Positions 41,511-50,611 of a stretch of DNA of 64,000 bases are shown piece after piece. The notes under the pieces were generated by a model. It ran no database searches. It saw nothing but the letters and a program-made list of their open reading frames with translations, and was not told the origin of the DNA. Position 1 is the stretch's first letter. Every line of letters begins with the position of its first letter. The position numbers and the translations under genes were made by a program. This stretch comes from Anaeromicrobium sediminis. Lineage in GTDB: Bacteria > Bacillota > Clostridia > Peptostreptococcales > Thermotaleaceae. The DNA is taken from the NCBI RefSeq assembly GCF_002270055.1, contig NZ_NIBG01000003.1:232680-296679 (forward strand). The letters run 5' to 3'.

Positions 41511-42395
41511 TTAATTCTCAGTACTACTATTTTCTGTTACTTGTATGAACCTGTAAATTCCAAAGATTACTATTAGTCCTCCGCTTATTTGCCATAAAGT
41601 TGGTATTTGATTAAATAAAAATATGGCCCAGATAGTGGCAAAAATAGGTTCACCTAAAATTGCTGTAGACACAAATGATGGTGATAAATACTCTAGAGCC
41701 CAATTAAATATACTATGACCTAATATAGTACAACATACAGCTAAGCTTATGAAGATTATCCAATCTAGCTTAGGATATGGATAAAGGGGAGTACCAGTTA
41801 TAAAATCAAATAACAACAGAGTAATAGTACAACTTGTGTAAACGATGAATGTGTATGCATTTACAGAAAGTTTTTGTCTGGCAATCCTACCTATGAGCAT
41901 GTAACAAGCTACAGTCAATCCTCCTAATATTGCCAACATATCTCCGTATAATATATTTTTTCCTAAAGAGGAATCACCCATTGAAATAATGGCACTTCCA
42001 ATTAAAGCAATAAATATACTGGCAAGGGATTTTCTAGAGACTTTTTCTTTTAATATAAATATACTACCTAAAACTATAAATATGGGATGGGTATTTACTA
42101 ATACGGTTGAACTGGCTATGGATGTATACTTTATGGATTCTAACCAAGTTGCAAAGTGAAGTGCTAAAAAGACTCCACTACATATACACTGAACAAGGGT
42201 TTTTCTAGATACATTCTTCAGTTCATGAGTATTCTTAGCAAGTACATAGGGTAGTAATATAAAAGAAGTAAACCCTAATCTATAGGTGCCAATTATCAAA
42301 GCAGGTGCTGAACACATTTTAGTAAGTACAGAACTAAAGGATACAAATATAACACCAATCAAAATGATAAGTTTAGGGTCGATTTTTTTGTCCAT
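41511..42395 (-). CDS. EamA/DMT-superfamily transporter
   Basis: A 294-residue protein with ten hydrophobic segments in two EamA repeats (IIGTYRLGFTSFILLPYVLA in the first half; STAILGEPIFATIWAIFLFN in the second). The drug/metabolite transporter family exports amino acids or other metabolites; the substrate is unknown. AGGAGG precedes the ATG at 42395. It is divergent from the hydroxyproline operon, with 240 bp between the start codons. Confidence 0.87.
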   Translation of the reverse strand: MDKKIDPKLIILIGVIFVSFSSVLTKMCSAPALIIGTYRLGFTSFILLPYVLAKNTHELKNVSRKTLVQCICSGVFLALHFATWLESIKYTSIASSTVLVNTHPIFIVLGSIFILKEKVSRKSLASIFIALIGSAIISMGDSSLGKNILYGDMLAILGGLTVACYMLIGRIARQKLSVNAYTFIVYTSCTITLLLFDFITGTPLYPYPKLDWIIFISLAVCCTILGHSIFNWALEYLSPSFVSTAILGEPIFATIWAIFLFNQIPTLWQISGGLIVIFGIYRFIQVTENSSTEN

Positions 42396-42550
42396 ATTAC
42401 GTTCCTCCTAATTAAATTCATATAAAGATTATAACATTATTTGGAAACATCCTATAGTAGATGCTAAAAATTTTATATTATAAATTTTAAGGAAAAGAAT
42501 GGATATAGTGATTATAAAGGTTTATAGGTTTTAGACAATTAATAACCCGT

Positions 42551-42580
42551 TTGACAAAGATAATTTTAATATGATATATT
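42551..42580 (+). promoter_or_regulatory. Sigma-A promoter of the hydroxyproline operon
   Basis: TTGACA (42551-42556), an 18-nt spacer and TATATT (42575-42580). The -10 box is the first part of a 32-bp palindrome. Confidence 0.75.
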
Positions 42581-42606
42581 CGTTTTAGGATCCTAAAACG
42601 AATATA
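42575..42606. promoter_or_regulatory. 32-bp perfect palindrome over the -10 box and start site (predicted repressor site)
   Basis: The half site TATATTCGTTTTAGGA is followed by its exact reverse complement. Binding there would block RNA polymerase. The operon's own GntR/FCD regulator is the likely ligand. A partial repeat of the core (TAGGATACAAAA) follows at 42605-42616. Confidence 0.82.
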
Positions 42607-42636
42607 GGATACAAAATTACAAGGAGGGATTATAAT

Positions 42637-45027
42637 ATGAGTAAGAAAAACAAAGGGTGCTTAGAACGAATTGAAAGACTTAAATCAAAGCTTCTAGAGG
42701 TTAGACCAGAGATGGATTTGGAAAATGCCAGAATTTTAACTGAGAGTTTTATGGAGACAGAAGGACTTCCACATGTTCTTAGGAAAGCTAAGGCCTTTCA
42801 TAAACAGTGTAGTGAAAAGACCATTAATATTTGGGAAGATGAACTAATCGTAGGTTGTTCTGGTAGTAAAAAACGTGGAGGTATTCTATGTGCAGATACT
42901 TGCTGGTCTGTACTTGATGCTGAACTGGATACTATAAGTAACAGAAAATATGATCCTTTTTATCTTCGTGATGAAGATAGAGCTATTTTTCAAGAGGTAA
43001 TTAAACCTTACTGGAAAGGCAGATCAAACTATGAAAAGTGGCTAGCTCAGGTTCCTGAAGAAACTAAAGAGCTTACAGATAACGGAATTCTTTATATTAA
43101 CAGAAAGGCTGTTAGAGGTTTTGGTGAAACTACTGCAGGATATGAATGGCTTCTTAATGTTGGAATTTCTGGTATTGTAAAAGAAATCGAAAAAAGTAGA
43201 GCAAAACTTGATATTACTGTTCCAGGTGATTACCAAAAGGATTATTATTTAAAATCCCAATTAATTGCTGCTGATGGTATTAAGATTTTGATTGAGAGGC
43301 ATGCTGAATTAGCTCGTAAATATGCCAATGAGACGGATGATTTAATTAGAAAAGAAGAACTTAATCAGATTGCTTCCATTTGTGATTCTATTTCATGGAA
43401 TCCTGTAAGAAGTTTTAGAGAAGCCCTTCAACTTTTTTATTTCTATCAAACATGCATTTTCATGGAGCAAAATGCTGCCAGCTATAACCCAGGCAGAATG
43501 GATCAATATTTATGGAAATATTATGAAAATGATTTAGAAAAGGGAATTATAACTGTCGATGAAGCTCAGGAACTTTTGGATTGCCTTTGGATTAAGTTTA
43601 GTGAACCATGTTTATTCCAAGATGAAGTTACTGCTGAATTTGCAGCTGGATATCCAATGTTTCAAAATGTTTGTGTTGGTGGAGTAGATGATTGTGGAAG
43701 AGACGCTGTAAATGATTTATCTTATATGATTTTACAAGCTACTATGGATGTAAAGTTATATCAACCTTCCTTATCCGTTAGATATAGCGTAGCTAAGAAC
43801 CCTAATTCATTTTTAAAAAAGGTAGTGGATCTTATGAGTTTGGGTACTGGATTCCCAGCTTTTCATAATGATGATATTGGTATAAGAATGCTTATGAACA
43901 AGGGAATTCCTTTAAAGGAAGCTTTTAACTGGAATCCTTGTGGATGCGTTGAAACAAATCTTGAAGGCAGAACTAAACAATATACGGCCCTTGCAGATAT
44001 TAATTTAGGAAGCATGGTGGAATTTGCTCTTCTAAATGGAAAGATGAGAAAAAATAATAAAGTTATTTCTGTTAGGTCGGGTGACCCTCTTGAATTTCAT
44101 ACTTATGGAAAGTTTTTAGAAGCAGTTAAGGACCAAATTAGATATTCTGTTAGAGCTTGCGTAATGGGAAGCCACGTAATAGATGAGATTTGTATGGATA
44201 GAACTTGTCCTGCTTTATCTCTTACTTTTAAAGAGTGTATTGAAAGTGCTAAAGATTATGCTTGGGGTGGTGCTAAATACAATGTGGGCAATGGTATTAT
44301 TCTTATTGGTGTTGCTGATTTGATTAATAGTTTGGCTACTGTTCGCCACATTATATATAATGAAAAAAGTACTTCCATGAGTGAACTGCTTAAAGCTTTA
44401 GAAAATAATTTTGAAGGCTATGATATTCTTCATAAAATGTGTATGGATGCTCCTAAGTATGGAAATGATGATCCTCTAGTAGATGATATTGCAGGAGAAA
44501 TATATACTTTTATTGCTGATGAAATAGAGAGTTACAATAGTAAGTTTGGTAAAATGTCTCCAGGTATTTTACCGGTTTCAGGTAATACACCTTTTGGTTT
44601 AGAGGTTGGGGCATTACCTTCTGGCAGAAAGGCCTGGACTCCTTTAGCAGATGGTGTTAGTCCTTCTGGGGGTTCTGATATGAATGGGCCTACTGCCGTT
44701 CTTAAGTCTGTTGCCAATATTCCTCATGATAGATTTACTCAAGGAACTTTACTTAACATGAAGGTTGAACCTTCCATGATATCTAATGAAGGGGGCAAAA
44801 TTCAAATGATGTCCCTACTTAAGAGTATGTGCACACTTGGTGTGTATCATGTTCAGTTCAATGTAATCGACCAAGAAAAGCTTATTAAGGCTCAAAAGGA
44901 TCCTGAAAAATACAAAGGACTTTTAGTTAGAGTTGCTGGTTATACTGCATATTTCACGGAATTAGGCAAAGATATTCAAGATGAAATAATAGGTAGAACT
45001 GTTCAAACTGGCATTTCTGTGGGGTGA
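42637..45027 (+). CDS. hypD: trans-4-hydroxy-L-proline dehydratase (glycyl radical enzyme)
   Basis: A 796-residue glycyl radical enzyme. The thiyl cysteine is C437, with the general base at E439, in NPCGCVET (C434/E436 in the C. difficile enzyme). The radical glycine is G768 in RVAGYTAY, close to G765 of that enzyme. The length matches HypD (about 789). HypD removes water from trans-4-hydroxy-L-proline to give 1-pyrroline-5-carboxylate. A ProC gene in the same operon uses that product, which makes this assignment much stronger than for a generic glycyl radical enzyme. AAGGAGGG precedes the ATG. It needs the activase encoded 4 bp downstream. Confidence 0.9.
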   Translation: MSKKNKGCLERIERLKSKLLEVRPEMDLENARILTESFMETEGLPHVLRKAKAFHKQCSEKTINIWEDELIVGCSGSKKRGGILCADTCWSVLDAELDTISNRKYDPFYLRDEDRAIFQEVIKPYWKGRSNYEKWLAQVPEETKELTDNGILYINRKAVRGFGETTAGYEWLLNVGISGIVKEIEKSRAKLDITVPGDYQKDYYLKSQLIAADGIKILIERHAELARKYANETDDLIRKEELNQIASICDSISWNPVRSFREALQLFYFYQTCIFMEQNAASYNPGRMDQYLWKYYENDLEKGIITVDEAQELLDCLWIKFSEPCLFQDEVTAEFAAGYPMFQNVCVGGVDDCGRDAVNDLSYMILQATMDVKLYQPSLSVRYSVAKNPNSFLKKVVDLMSLGTGFPAFHNDDIGIRMLMNKGIPLKEAFNWNPCGCVETNLEGRTKQYTALADINLGSMVEFALLNGKMRKNNKVISVRSGDPLEFHTYGKFLEAVKDQIRYSVRACVMGSHVIDEICMDRTCPALSLTFKECIESAKDYAWGGAKYNVGNGIILIGVADLINSLATVRHIIYNEKSTSMSELLKALENNFEGYDILHKMCMDAPKYGNDDPLVDDIAGEIYTFIADEIESYNSKFGKMSPGILPVSGNTPFGLEVGALPSGRKAWTPLADGVSPSGGSDMNGPTAVLKSVANIPHDRFTQGTLLNMKVEPSMISNEGGKIQMMSLLKSMCTLGVYHVQFNVIDQEKLIKAQKDPEKYKGLLVRVAGYTAYFTELGKDIQDEIIGRTVQTGISVG

Positions 45028-45031
45028 TACT

Positions 45032-46003
45032 TTGATAGAAAAACCAAATAGAAAGGGATCTATTCTTAGAATTGAAAGGGCTTCTATCCATGATGGAGAT
45101 GGTATTAGAACTGTGGTATATTTCAAGGGGTGTCCTTTGAAATGTAAATGGTGTTCTACCCCAGAATCTCAAAAAACTTATGAAGAACTGGCCTATATGG
45201 AGAAAAAATGTACTAGATGTGAAAGATGTGTGAGCCATTGTCCTGAAAATGCATTGTCCTTATCTAGTGAAGATGGAAAAATTCATATTGATAGATCAAA
45301 GTGTACTAGGTGTTTTAAATGTATTGATACATGTCCCTTTGGCGCACTAAGAAAGTATGGTATTAGTATGTCTGTAGATGAGGTAGTAAATGAAATAAGT
45401 AAGGACGAACTTTTTTACTTTCATTCAAAGGGTGGAGTTACTATTAGTGGCGGTGAGTGTCTAATGCAGATGGAATTTTTAAGGGATATTCTTCAAGGAT
45501 GTAAAATGAATGGAATTAATACGGCTATTGAAACAAGTCTCCTTGCTAAATATGAAGATATAGAAATGGTACTTCCATTTATTGATACGTTTTTTGTTGA
45601 TATAAAACATATGGACTCTCATTGTCACAAAGTATTAACGGGTGTGAAAAATCACATGATTTTAGATAATATTGTTAAACTTGATGAGTCAAAGTTTAAT
45701 TTTGATATTCGAGTAAGGATTCCTATTATTCCTGGTTTGAATGATTCTGAGGCTAATTTATTAGCCACTCTGGAGTTTTGTAGTAATAGAAATAAGATTA
45801 GCTCCATAGAACTCTTACCCTATCACAGATATGGCATTGATACTTATAATTCACTTGATATTGAATATGAACTTAAGAAATTAAGTACTCCATCAAATGA
45901 TCACATTATAAGAATGGATTCCCTTTTAAAAGAAAGAAAATCCAACTTGGAAATACGAGCAAATGTAGGGGTTTCAGGTAGTTCAACTAATTTGACTATT
46001 TAA
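45032..46003 (+). CDS. hypE: Glycyl-radical enzyme activating enzyme (radical SAM)
   Basis: A 323-residue radical SAM activase. The SAM cluster motif GCPLKCKWCSTPES lies near residue 30, and two inserted ferredoxin clusters follow (CTRCERCVSHCPENA and CTRCFKCIDTCPFGA, about residues 52-105). GGVTISGGECLMQ near residue 140 is the SAM-binding GGE motif. It abstracts hydrogen from the dehydratase glycine. The start is a TTG, with GGGGTGAT overlapping the dehydratase stop, so translation is coupled. Confidence 0.9.
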   Translation: MIEKPNRKGSILRIERASIHDGDGIRTVVYFKGCPLKCKWCSTPESQKTYEELAYMEKKCTRCERCVSHCPENALSLSSEDGKIHIDRSKCTRCFKCIDTCPFGALRKYGISMSVDEVVNEISKDELFYFHSKGGVTISGGECLMQMEFLRDILQGCKMNGINTAIETSLLAKYEDIEMVLPFIDTFFVDIKHMDSHCHKVLTGVKNHMILDNIVKLDESKFNFDIRVRIPIIPGLNDSEANLLATLEFCSNRNKISSIELLPYHRYGIDTYNSLDIEYELKKLSTPSNDHIIRMDSLLKERKSNLEIRANVGVSGSSTNLTI

Positions 46004-46057
46004 TTTCCAAATGATATTATCTAAATATTATTTAGTATCAAATTTTGAGGTGATTAA

Positions 46058-46714
46058 ATGAAAGATGAACAATCGAATCAATCCCTAATGGATTTAGCTT
46101 ATATAGATATCAAGAATAAAATTCTTAACTTAACTTATCCACCAGGTACAGCTTTAACAGAATCAGGCTTAGCTAAAGAACTGAAAAGTAGCAGAATGCC
46201 AATTAGAATGGCCATTCGAAGACTTGAAAACGAAGGACTATTAATTGCAGGTTATAGAAAGAAGATAAGAGTTAAGGAAGTTACTCGTAAAGATGTTTTA
46301 GAGATATATCAACTTAGAAGTCTTCTTGAAAAAAATGCTCTTAAGATGATATTTGATTCTGATAAGACTTGGGAATATTCACATCGTCTTGAAGGGAAAG
46401 TTGTGAATATGAGAGCTGCTCAGAACGATCTATATGATTGGGAAGTTGCTGATACAGAAATGCATAAAGAGCTTGTGAGTATTTTTCAAAATGATAGAAT
46501 TAATAGAATCTATGAAAATAATCAAAATGAATTGATTCGTATTGGTCTAATATCTGGTAAAAGTAGCGCTCATATTAAAGAAGTTAATGCTCGCTTAGTT
46601 GAGTTCATTGAATCTATTCGTAATAAAAAATTTGAATTGGCTATGAGTATACTTAAGGAAGATCATTTAGATGCGGGCCTTGAAATGGCCCTTGATAAAA
46701 TTACTCTCGAATAG
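46058..46714 (+). CDS. GntR-family regulator, FCD (FadR) subgroup
   Basis: A 218-residue regulator. The N-terminal winged helix has TESGLAKELKSSRMPIRMAI and RRLENEGLL near residues 32-60, and the C-terminal all-helical FCD domain carries metal-ligand candidates DTEMHKELV (near residue 130) and KEDHLDAGL at the end. FCD regulators sense carboxylic acids or amino acids. It lies within the hydroxyproline operon and probably binds the 32-bp palindrome at its promoter; hydroxyproline, proline or P5C would be the natural effector. Confidence 0.87.
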   Translation: MKDEQSNQSLMDLAYIDIKNKILNLTYPPGTALTESGLAKELKSSRMPIRMAIRRLENEGLLIAGYRKKIRVKEVTRKDVLEIYQLRSLLEKNALKMIFDSDKTWEYSHRLEGKVVNMRAAQNDLYDWEVADTEMHKELVSIFQNDRINRIYENNQNELIRIGLISGKSSAHIKEVNARLVEFIESIRNKKFELAMSILKEDHLDAGLEMALDKITLE

Positions 46715-46767
46715 CTAAACTAATTTTGCTCTTATTTCTTTAATGGAAAAGAATTAGGAGGGTTACC

Positions 46768-47574
46768 ATGTACAAAATAGGATTTATTGGTTGCGGAAAT
46801 ATGGGAAAGGCAATGATTGGTGGAATAATTAATTCAAGAATATATAAGGCTGACGAGATAATAGCTTTAGATTTAAATGAATGCCTTTTATCTGAAGTGA
46901 AAGGTGTGTTTGGAATAAATACTACTAGAGATACTCTTTACTTAGCTGAGAATTCTAGAATTATTATTCTATCTGTTAAACCTAATATTTATAATATTAT
47001 TCTAAATGAAATAAAGGATAAAATTTCTCATGATACTATTGTTATTAGTATAGCTCCAGGTATATCAATCAAGTCTATTGAGGATGTTATAGGTTCTGAT
47101 AAAAAAGTTATTAGAACAATGCCTAATACTCCTGCTCTAGTCAATGAAGGTATGTCTGCCATATGTATTAGCAATAAGGTTTCTGAAGTTGAAAAAGAAG
47201 AAGTACTTAAAATCTATTCTAGCTTTGGGATTGCTGAGATTGTAAGTGAGAAACTAATGGATTGTGTTGTTGGAGTTAGTGGATCCTCTCCTGCATATGT
47301 ATATATGTTCATTGAAGCTATGGCTGATGTAGCGGTTCTGGCAGGTATGCCTAGAGATAAGGCATATAAATTTGCCGCCCAATCCATAATGGGATCAGCT
47401 AAGATGGTTCTTGATACGGGAATTCATCCTGCAGCACTTAAGGATATGGTTTGCTCGCCAGGAGGAACGACCATTGAAGCAGCGGCAGTTCTTGAAGAAA
47501 TGGGCTTTAGATCTTCTGTAATTTCTGCTATGAAGTCCTGTATAAAAAAATCAAGTAAACTTACGAGTAAATGA
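46768..47574 (+). CDS. proC: Pyrroline-5-carboxylate reductase
   Basis: A 268-residue ProC. The Rossmann motif IGFIGCGNMGKAMIGGII is at the N-terminus, VIRTMPNTPALVNEGMSAIC lies near residue 113, and the C-terminal signature DMVCSPGGTTIEA is present. It reduces P5C to L-proline with NAD(P)H. Its place after HypD means that P5C from hydroxyproline is turned straight into proline, which anaerobes can use as a Stickland acceptor. GGAGGG precedes the ATG, and a terminator ends the operon. Confidence 0.93.
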   Translation: MYKIGFIGCGNMGKAMIGGIINSRIYKADEIIALDLNECLLSEVKGVFGINTTRDTLYLAENSRIIILSVKPNIYNIILNEIKDKISHDTIVISIAPGISIKSIEDVIGSDKKVIRTMPNTPALVNEGMSAICISNKVSEVEKEEVLKIYSSFGIAEIVSEKLMDCVVGVSGSSPAYVYMFIEAMADVAVLAGMPRDKAYKFAAQSIMGSAKMVLDTGIHPAALKDMVCSPGGTTIEAAAVLEEMGFRSSVISAMKSCIKKSSKLTSK

Positions 47575-47629
47575 AGAATGAATTTTCAACTTCTCACATG
47601 TGTTTCTAATATAAATTAAAATATATTAT

Positions 47630-47665
47630 AAAAGGGCTGCTATTAAAAATAGCCGCCCTTTTCTT
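47630..47665. terminator. Bidirectional terminator
   Basis: AAAAGGGC/GCCCTTTT with inner GCTAT/ATAGC pairs, located between convergent genes. Confidence 0.85.
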
Positions 47666-48902
47666 ATTTGCTCATTAAGGTATGTATTGTAGGATTGTTA
47701 AATACTTTATTTGCCACATGTAAAAATTCTTCTTTTGTTATTTCATCTAATATCTTTAATTCTTCCTCAAAGGACTCTATTGAGTGCTCCATTATTCTTT
47801 GGGTCAACAAGAAGTGAGCTAATCCACCACAGTCTTCAACTAAAGACAATAGGGATGTTTTAACTAACTTTTTCATATGGTTTATGGTTTTTTCATCAAA
47901 TACTATAGTGCCATTTTTTATATCAGTAATAGATTTTTCTATTACCTTTTGTGCATCTACTATGTCTGAATCAGAAGCTGTAGTGTAGATACATAAAGTC
48001 TTTATGGATTTGGTAGTATCCACTTCAGAATACACGTCATAGGAAAAACCATTATCTTCCCTAAGACATTTAAATAGTATGGAGTTTGCACTTTCTCCAA
48101 ACTTATAATTTAGAGTCTCTAAAACTAGTTCCTCCCTGCGGGTAAGATTGTGGAAGGTGTATAGGAATATAAGTGTATTTTGAGATATATTATCTTTATA
48201 GGATATTTTTTTTGTAGGTTTATTTTTTTCTGCAAAGAGGGGAGATTTTATGGAATTCCCTTCTTTCCATATACCAAAATACTTTTCTACCATAGCTTTT
48301 GCTTCCTCATGACTGTAAGGCGATGCTACACTTACTACACAGTTGTTTGGTACATAGTATTTATTATAAAATTTTATAATATCTTTTCTTGAAAATTTAT
48401 TGATATTTTTCTTGGTTCCTAAGATATCATAGCGAAGGGGATGGTCTTTAAATGCTATGGAATTAATTTTCCTAAAACTATACTCCTCCACATCATCCAA
48501 AGAAGATTTGATTTCTGATATTACTACCTTTTTTTCCTTTTCTAATTCGTCCTTAGGAAAGGTAGAATTCATAATCATATCAGATAATAATTCCATAGAA
48601 TTTTCAAATTCATCTTTAAGGGCCGTTATTGCTAAAACAGTAGATGAATAATTAGTATAAGCATCATAAGAACCAGCTCTTTCTTCTAAATCATCATTAA
48701 TATTATGATTAGTTCTTTTGTTAGTTCCTTTAAATAACATGTGCTCTATAAGATGACTAAGACCCTTCTCATTTAATGTTTCGTATAGAGCGCCTACTTT
48801 TAAGCCTATTTGTACAGATGTAAAATTAGTGTTCTTCTTTACTGTTATTAAATTAAGTCCATTAGGTAAAACGTGTTCCTTATAATCAAAATATGATTTC
48901 AT
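47664..48902 (-). CDS. M16-family zinc metallopeptidase
   Basis: A 412-residue insulinase/pitrilysin-family (M16) peptidase. The inverted zinc motif HLIEHMLFKGT (HxxEH) lies near residue 47, with the downstream glutamate in KKVVISEIKS. The size and two-half organisation match YmxG/PqqL-type processing peptidases. It likely degrades or processes peptides in the cytoplasm. No clear strong ribosome site is visible; CCTATAAGGACAG (minus strand: AAGGACAGG) precedes the ATG. Confidence 0.88.
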   Translation of the reverse strand: MKSYFDYKEHVLPNGLNLITVKKNTNFTSVQIGLKVGALYETLNEKGLSHLIEHMLFKGTNKRTNHNINDDLEERAGSYDAYTNYSSTVLAITALKDEFENSMELLSDMIMNSTFPKDELEKEKKVVISEIKSSLDDVEEYSFRKINSIAFKDHPLRYDILGTKKNINKFSRKDIIKFYNKYYVPNNCVVSVASPYSHEEAKAMVEKYFGIWKEGNSIKSPLFAEKNKPTKKISYKDNISQNTLIFLYTFHNLTRREELVLETLNYKFGESANSILFKCLREDNGFSYDVYSEVDTTKSIKTLCIYTTASDSDIVDAQKVIEKSITDIKNGTIVFDEKTINHMKKLVKTSLLSLVEDCGGLAHFLLTQRIMEHSIESFEEELKILDEITKEEFLHVANKVFNNPTIHTLMSK

Positions 48903-49061
48903 ACATTAACTCCTGTCCTTATAGGATTCTATCTTTATACTATTGTATTGTAGCATAAATACATATATGTAGAAATGATTATTAAAAATATATTTTATGA
49001 AGACAATAATCATATTAGGGTATATATAATTATAAAATTATTATGATGGAGGAAGAGTTTT

Positions 49062-49523
49062 ATGGATAAGAAATATAAAAAGCCTAGTGATGAAGAAATA
49101 GGAAGAAAATTAAATCCTATACAATATGCAGTGACTCAAGAAGATAATACGGAAAGGCCCTTTCAAAATGAATTTTGGGATCACAAAAAAGAAGGAATAT
49201 ACGTAGACATAGTATCTGGGGAACCCTTATTTTCTTCAAATGATAAGTTTGATTCAGGTTGCGGTTGGCCTAGTTTTACTAAGCCAGTAGATAGGTCATA
49301 TATAAAGGAAAAGGCAGACTTTAGTCACAATATGAACAGAATAGAAGTTAGAAGCAAAAACGGAGACTCACATCTAGGCCATGTGTTTAACGATGGCCCC
49401 TTAGACAGAGGTGGCATGAGATATTGTATAAATAGTGCATCTCTTAGATTTGTTCCAAAGGATAAAATGAAAGAAGAAGGATATGAAGAATATTTGATTT
49501 TATTTGAAAAAGAGTTTAAATAA
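49062..49523 (+). CDS. msrB: Peptide methionine-(R)-sulfoxide reductase
   Basis: A 153-residue MsrB. The substrate-site motif [12 protein letters not shown] lies near residue 66 and the catalytic cysteine in [11 protein letters not shown] near residue 128. The two CxxC zinc pairs of zinc-type MsrB are absent, so this is the zinc-free form. It repairs methionine-R-sulfoxide using thioredoxin. GGAGGAAGAG precedes the ATG. No msrA is adjacent. Confidence 0.93.
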   Translation: MDKKYKKPSDEEIGRKLNPIQYAVTQEDNTERPFQNEFWDHKKEGIYVDIVSGEPLFSSNDKFDSGCGWPSFTKPVDRSYIKEKADFSHNMNRIEVRSKNGDSHLGHVFNDGPLDRGGMRYCINSASLRFVPKDKMKEEGYEEYLILFEKEFK

Positions 49524-49659
49524 AATTTTTAATAAGAATCCATACTAATGCTTCACATCTTCCGAATCTGTTAAATATATTGTAAAAATTGTAGTTTGTA
49601 AAAGAAATGATAATATATTAAAATACAATCTATATAGAATAAAATTTGGAGGAAGTATT

Positions 49660-50472
49660 ATGTACAAACTTATAGCATTAGATATGGATGGAACGTTATT
49701 AAATTCTAATAAGGAAATTTCTAAAGAAAATTATGAAGCTATTAAAAAGGCTAGAGAAAATGGGGTAAAGGTGGTATTAGCCACAGGAAGGCCTGTAGAT
49801 GGAGTGAAAAAATATCTAGAAGAACTAGATATGGTAAGTGATGAAGAATATGTGGCTGCCTATAATGGAGCAGTAATACAAAATGGTAAGAGTGGAGATA
49901 TAATAAGTAAGATACCTTTAAACTTAGACTGTTATAAAGAATTATATGAACTTAGTAAGGAGTTAGAAGTAAATATACATGCCCTTACAGAGAAGGGGGT
50001 TACAACACCTAAGTATAATGAGTATACGGAAGTGGAAGCTACTATAAATGAAATACCCCTAATGGTAGAGGAAGTCAGTGACATAGATGAGAATGAGACC
50101 ATAATAAAGGTCATGTTCATAGATGATCCTAAAAAATTAGATGACATAACAGATAAAATTCCTGAACATATAAAAGAAAAATATACGGTGGTTAGAACAT
50201 ACCCTATATTCTTGGAATTCTTAGATAAGAGGGTTGATAAGGCCTTTGGAGTTAAGACTATTGCTGAAAACTTAAATATAAAACAAGAAGAGATCATATG
50301 TGTGGGAGATGCAGGAAATGATTTAGGGATGGTTAAATATGCAGGGCTAGGGGTTGCCATGGACAATGCCTTTGATGAAGTGAAAGAAATTGCAAATTAT
50401 GTAACCTTATCTAATGATAATCATGGAGTTGCCCATGTTATAGAGAAATTCATATTAAATATGGGTGCGTAA
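49660..50472 (+). CDS. Cof-type HAD-IIB phosphatase
   Basis: A 270-residue Cof/YidA-type HAD hydrolase. Motif I is LDMDGTLLNS at residues 6-15, motif II is VLATGRP near 40, and motif IV is VGDAGNDLGMVKYAG near 217, with the C2B cap in between. It is a cytoplasmic sugar- or nucleotide-phosphate phosphatase of unknown exact substrate. GGAGG precedes the ATG, and a strong terminator follows. Confidence 0.9.
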   Translation: MYKLIALDMDGTLLNSNKEISKENYEAIKKARENGVKVVLATGRPVDGVKKYLEELDMVSDEEYVAAYNGAVIQNGKSGDIISKIPLNLDCYKELYELSKELEVNIHALTEKGVTTPKYNEYTEVEATINEIPLMVEEVSDIDENETIIKVMFIDDPKKLDDITDKIPEHIKEKYTVVRTYPIFLEFLDKRVDKAFGVKTIAENLNIKQEEIICVGDAGNDLGMVKYAGLGVAMDNAFDEVKEIANYVTLSNDNHGVAHVIEKFILNMGA

Positions 50473-50474
50473 AA

Positions 50475-50516
50475 ATAATAGCCTAAAGGTATATATCTTT
50501 AGGCTATTATTAATTT
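50475..50516 (+). terminator. Rho-independent terminator
   Basis: A 15-bp stem (AATAATAGCCTAAAG and complement) followed by AATTTATT. Confidence 0.8.
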
Positions 50517-50611
50517 ATTCTTTAGAATGGACATGATATAATATAAATCGATTCCCATTAAAAGTAGGATTTTCATAAATATACTATTCATAGATTTAAA
50601 CTAGGTGGTAA

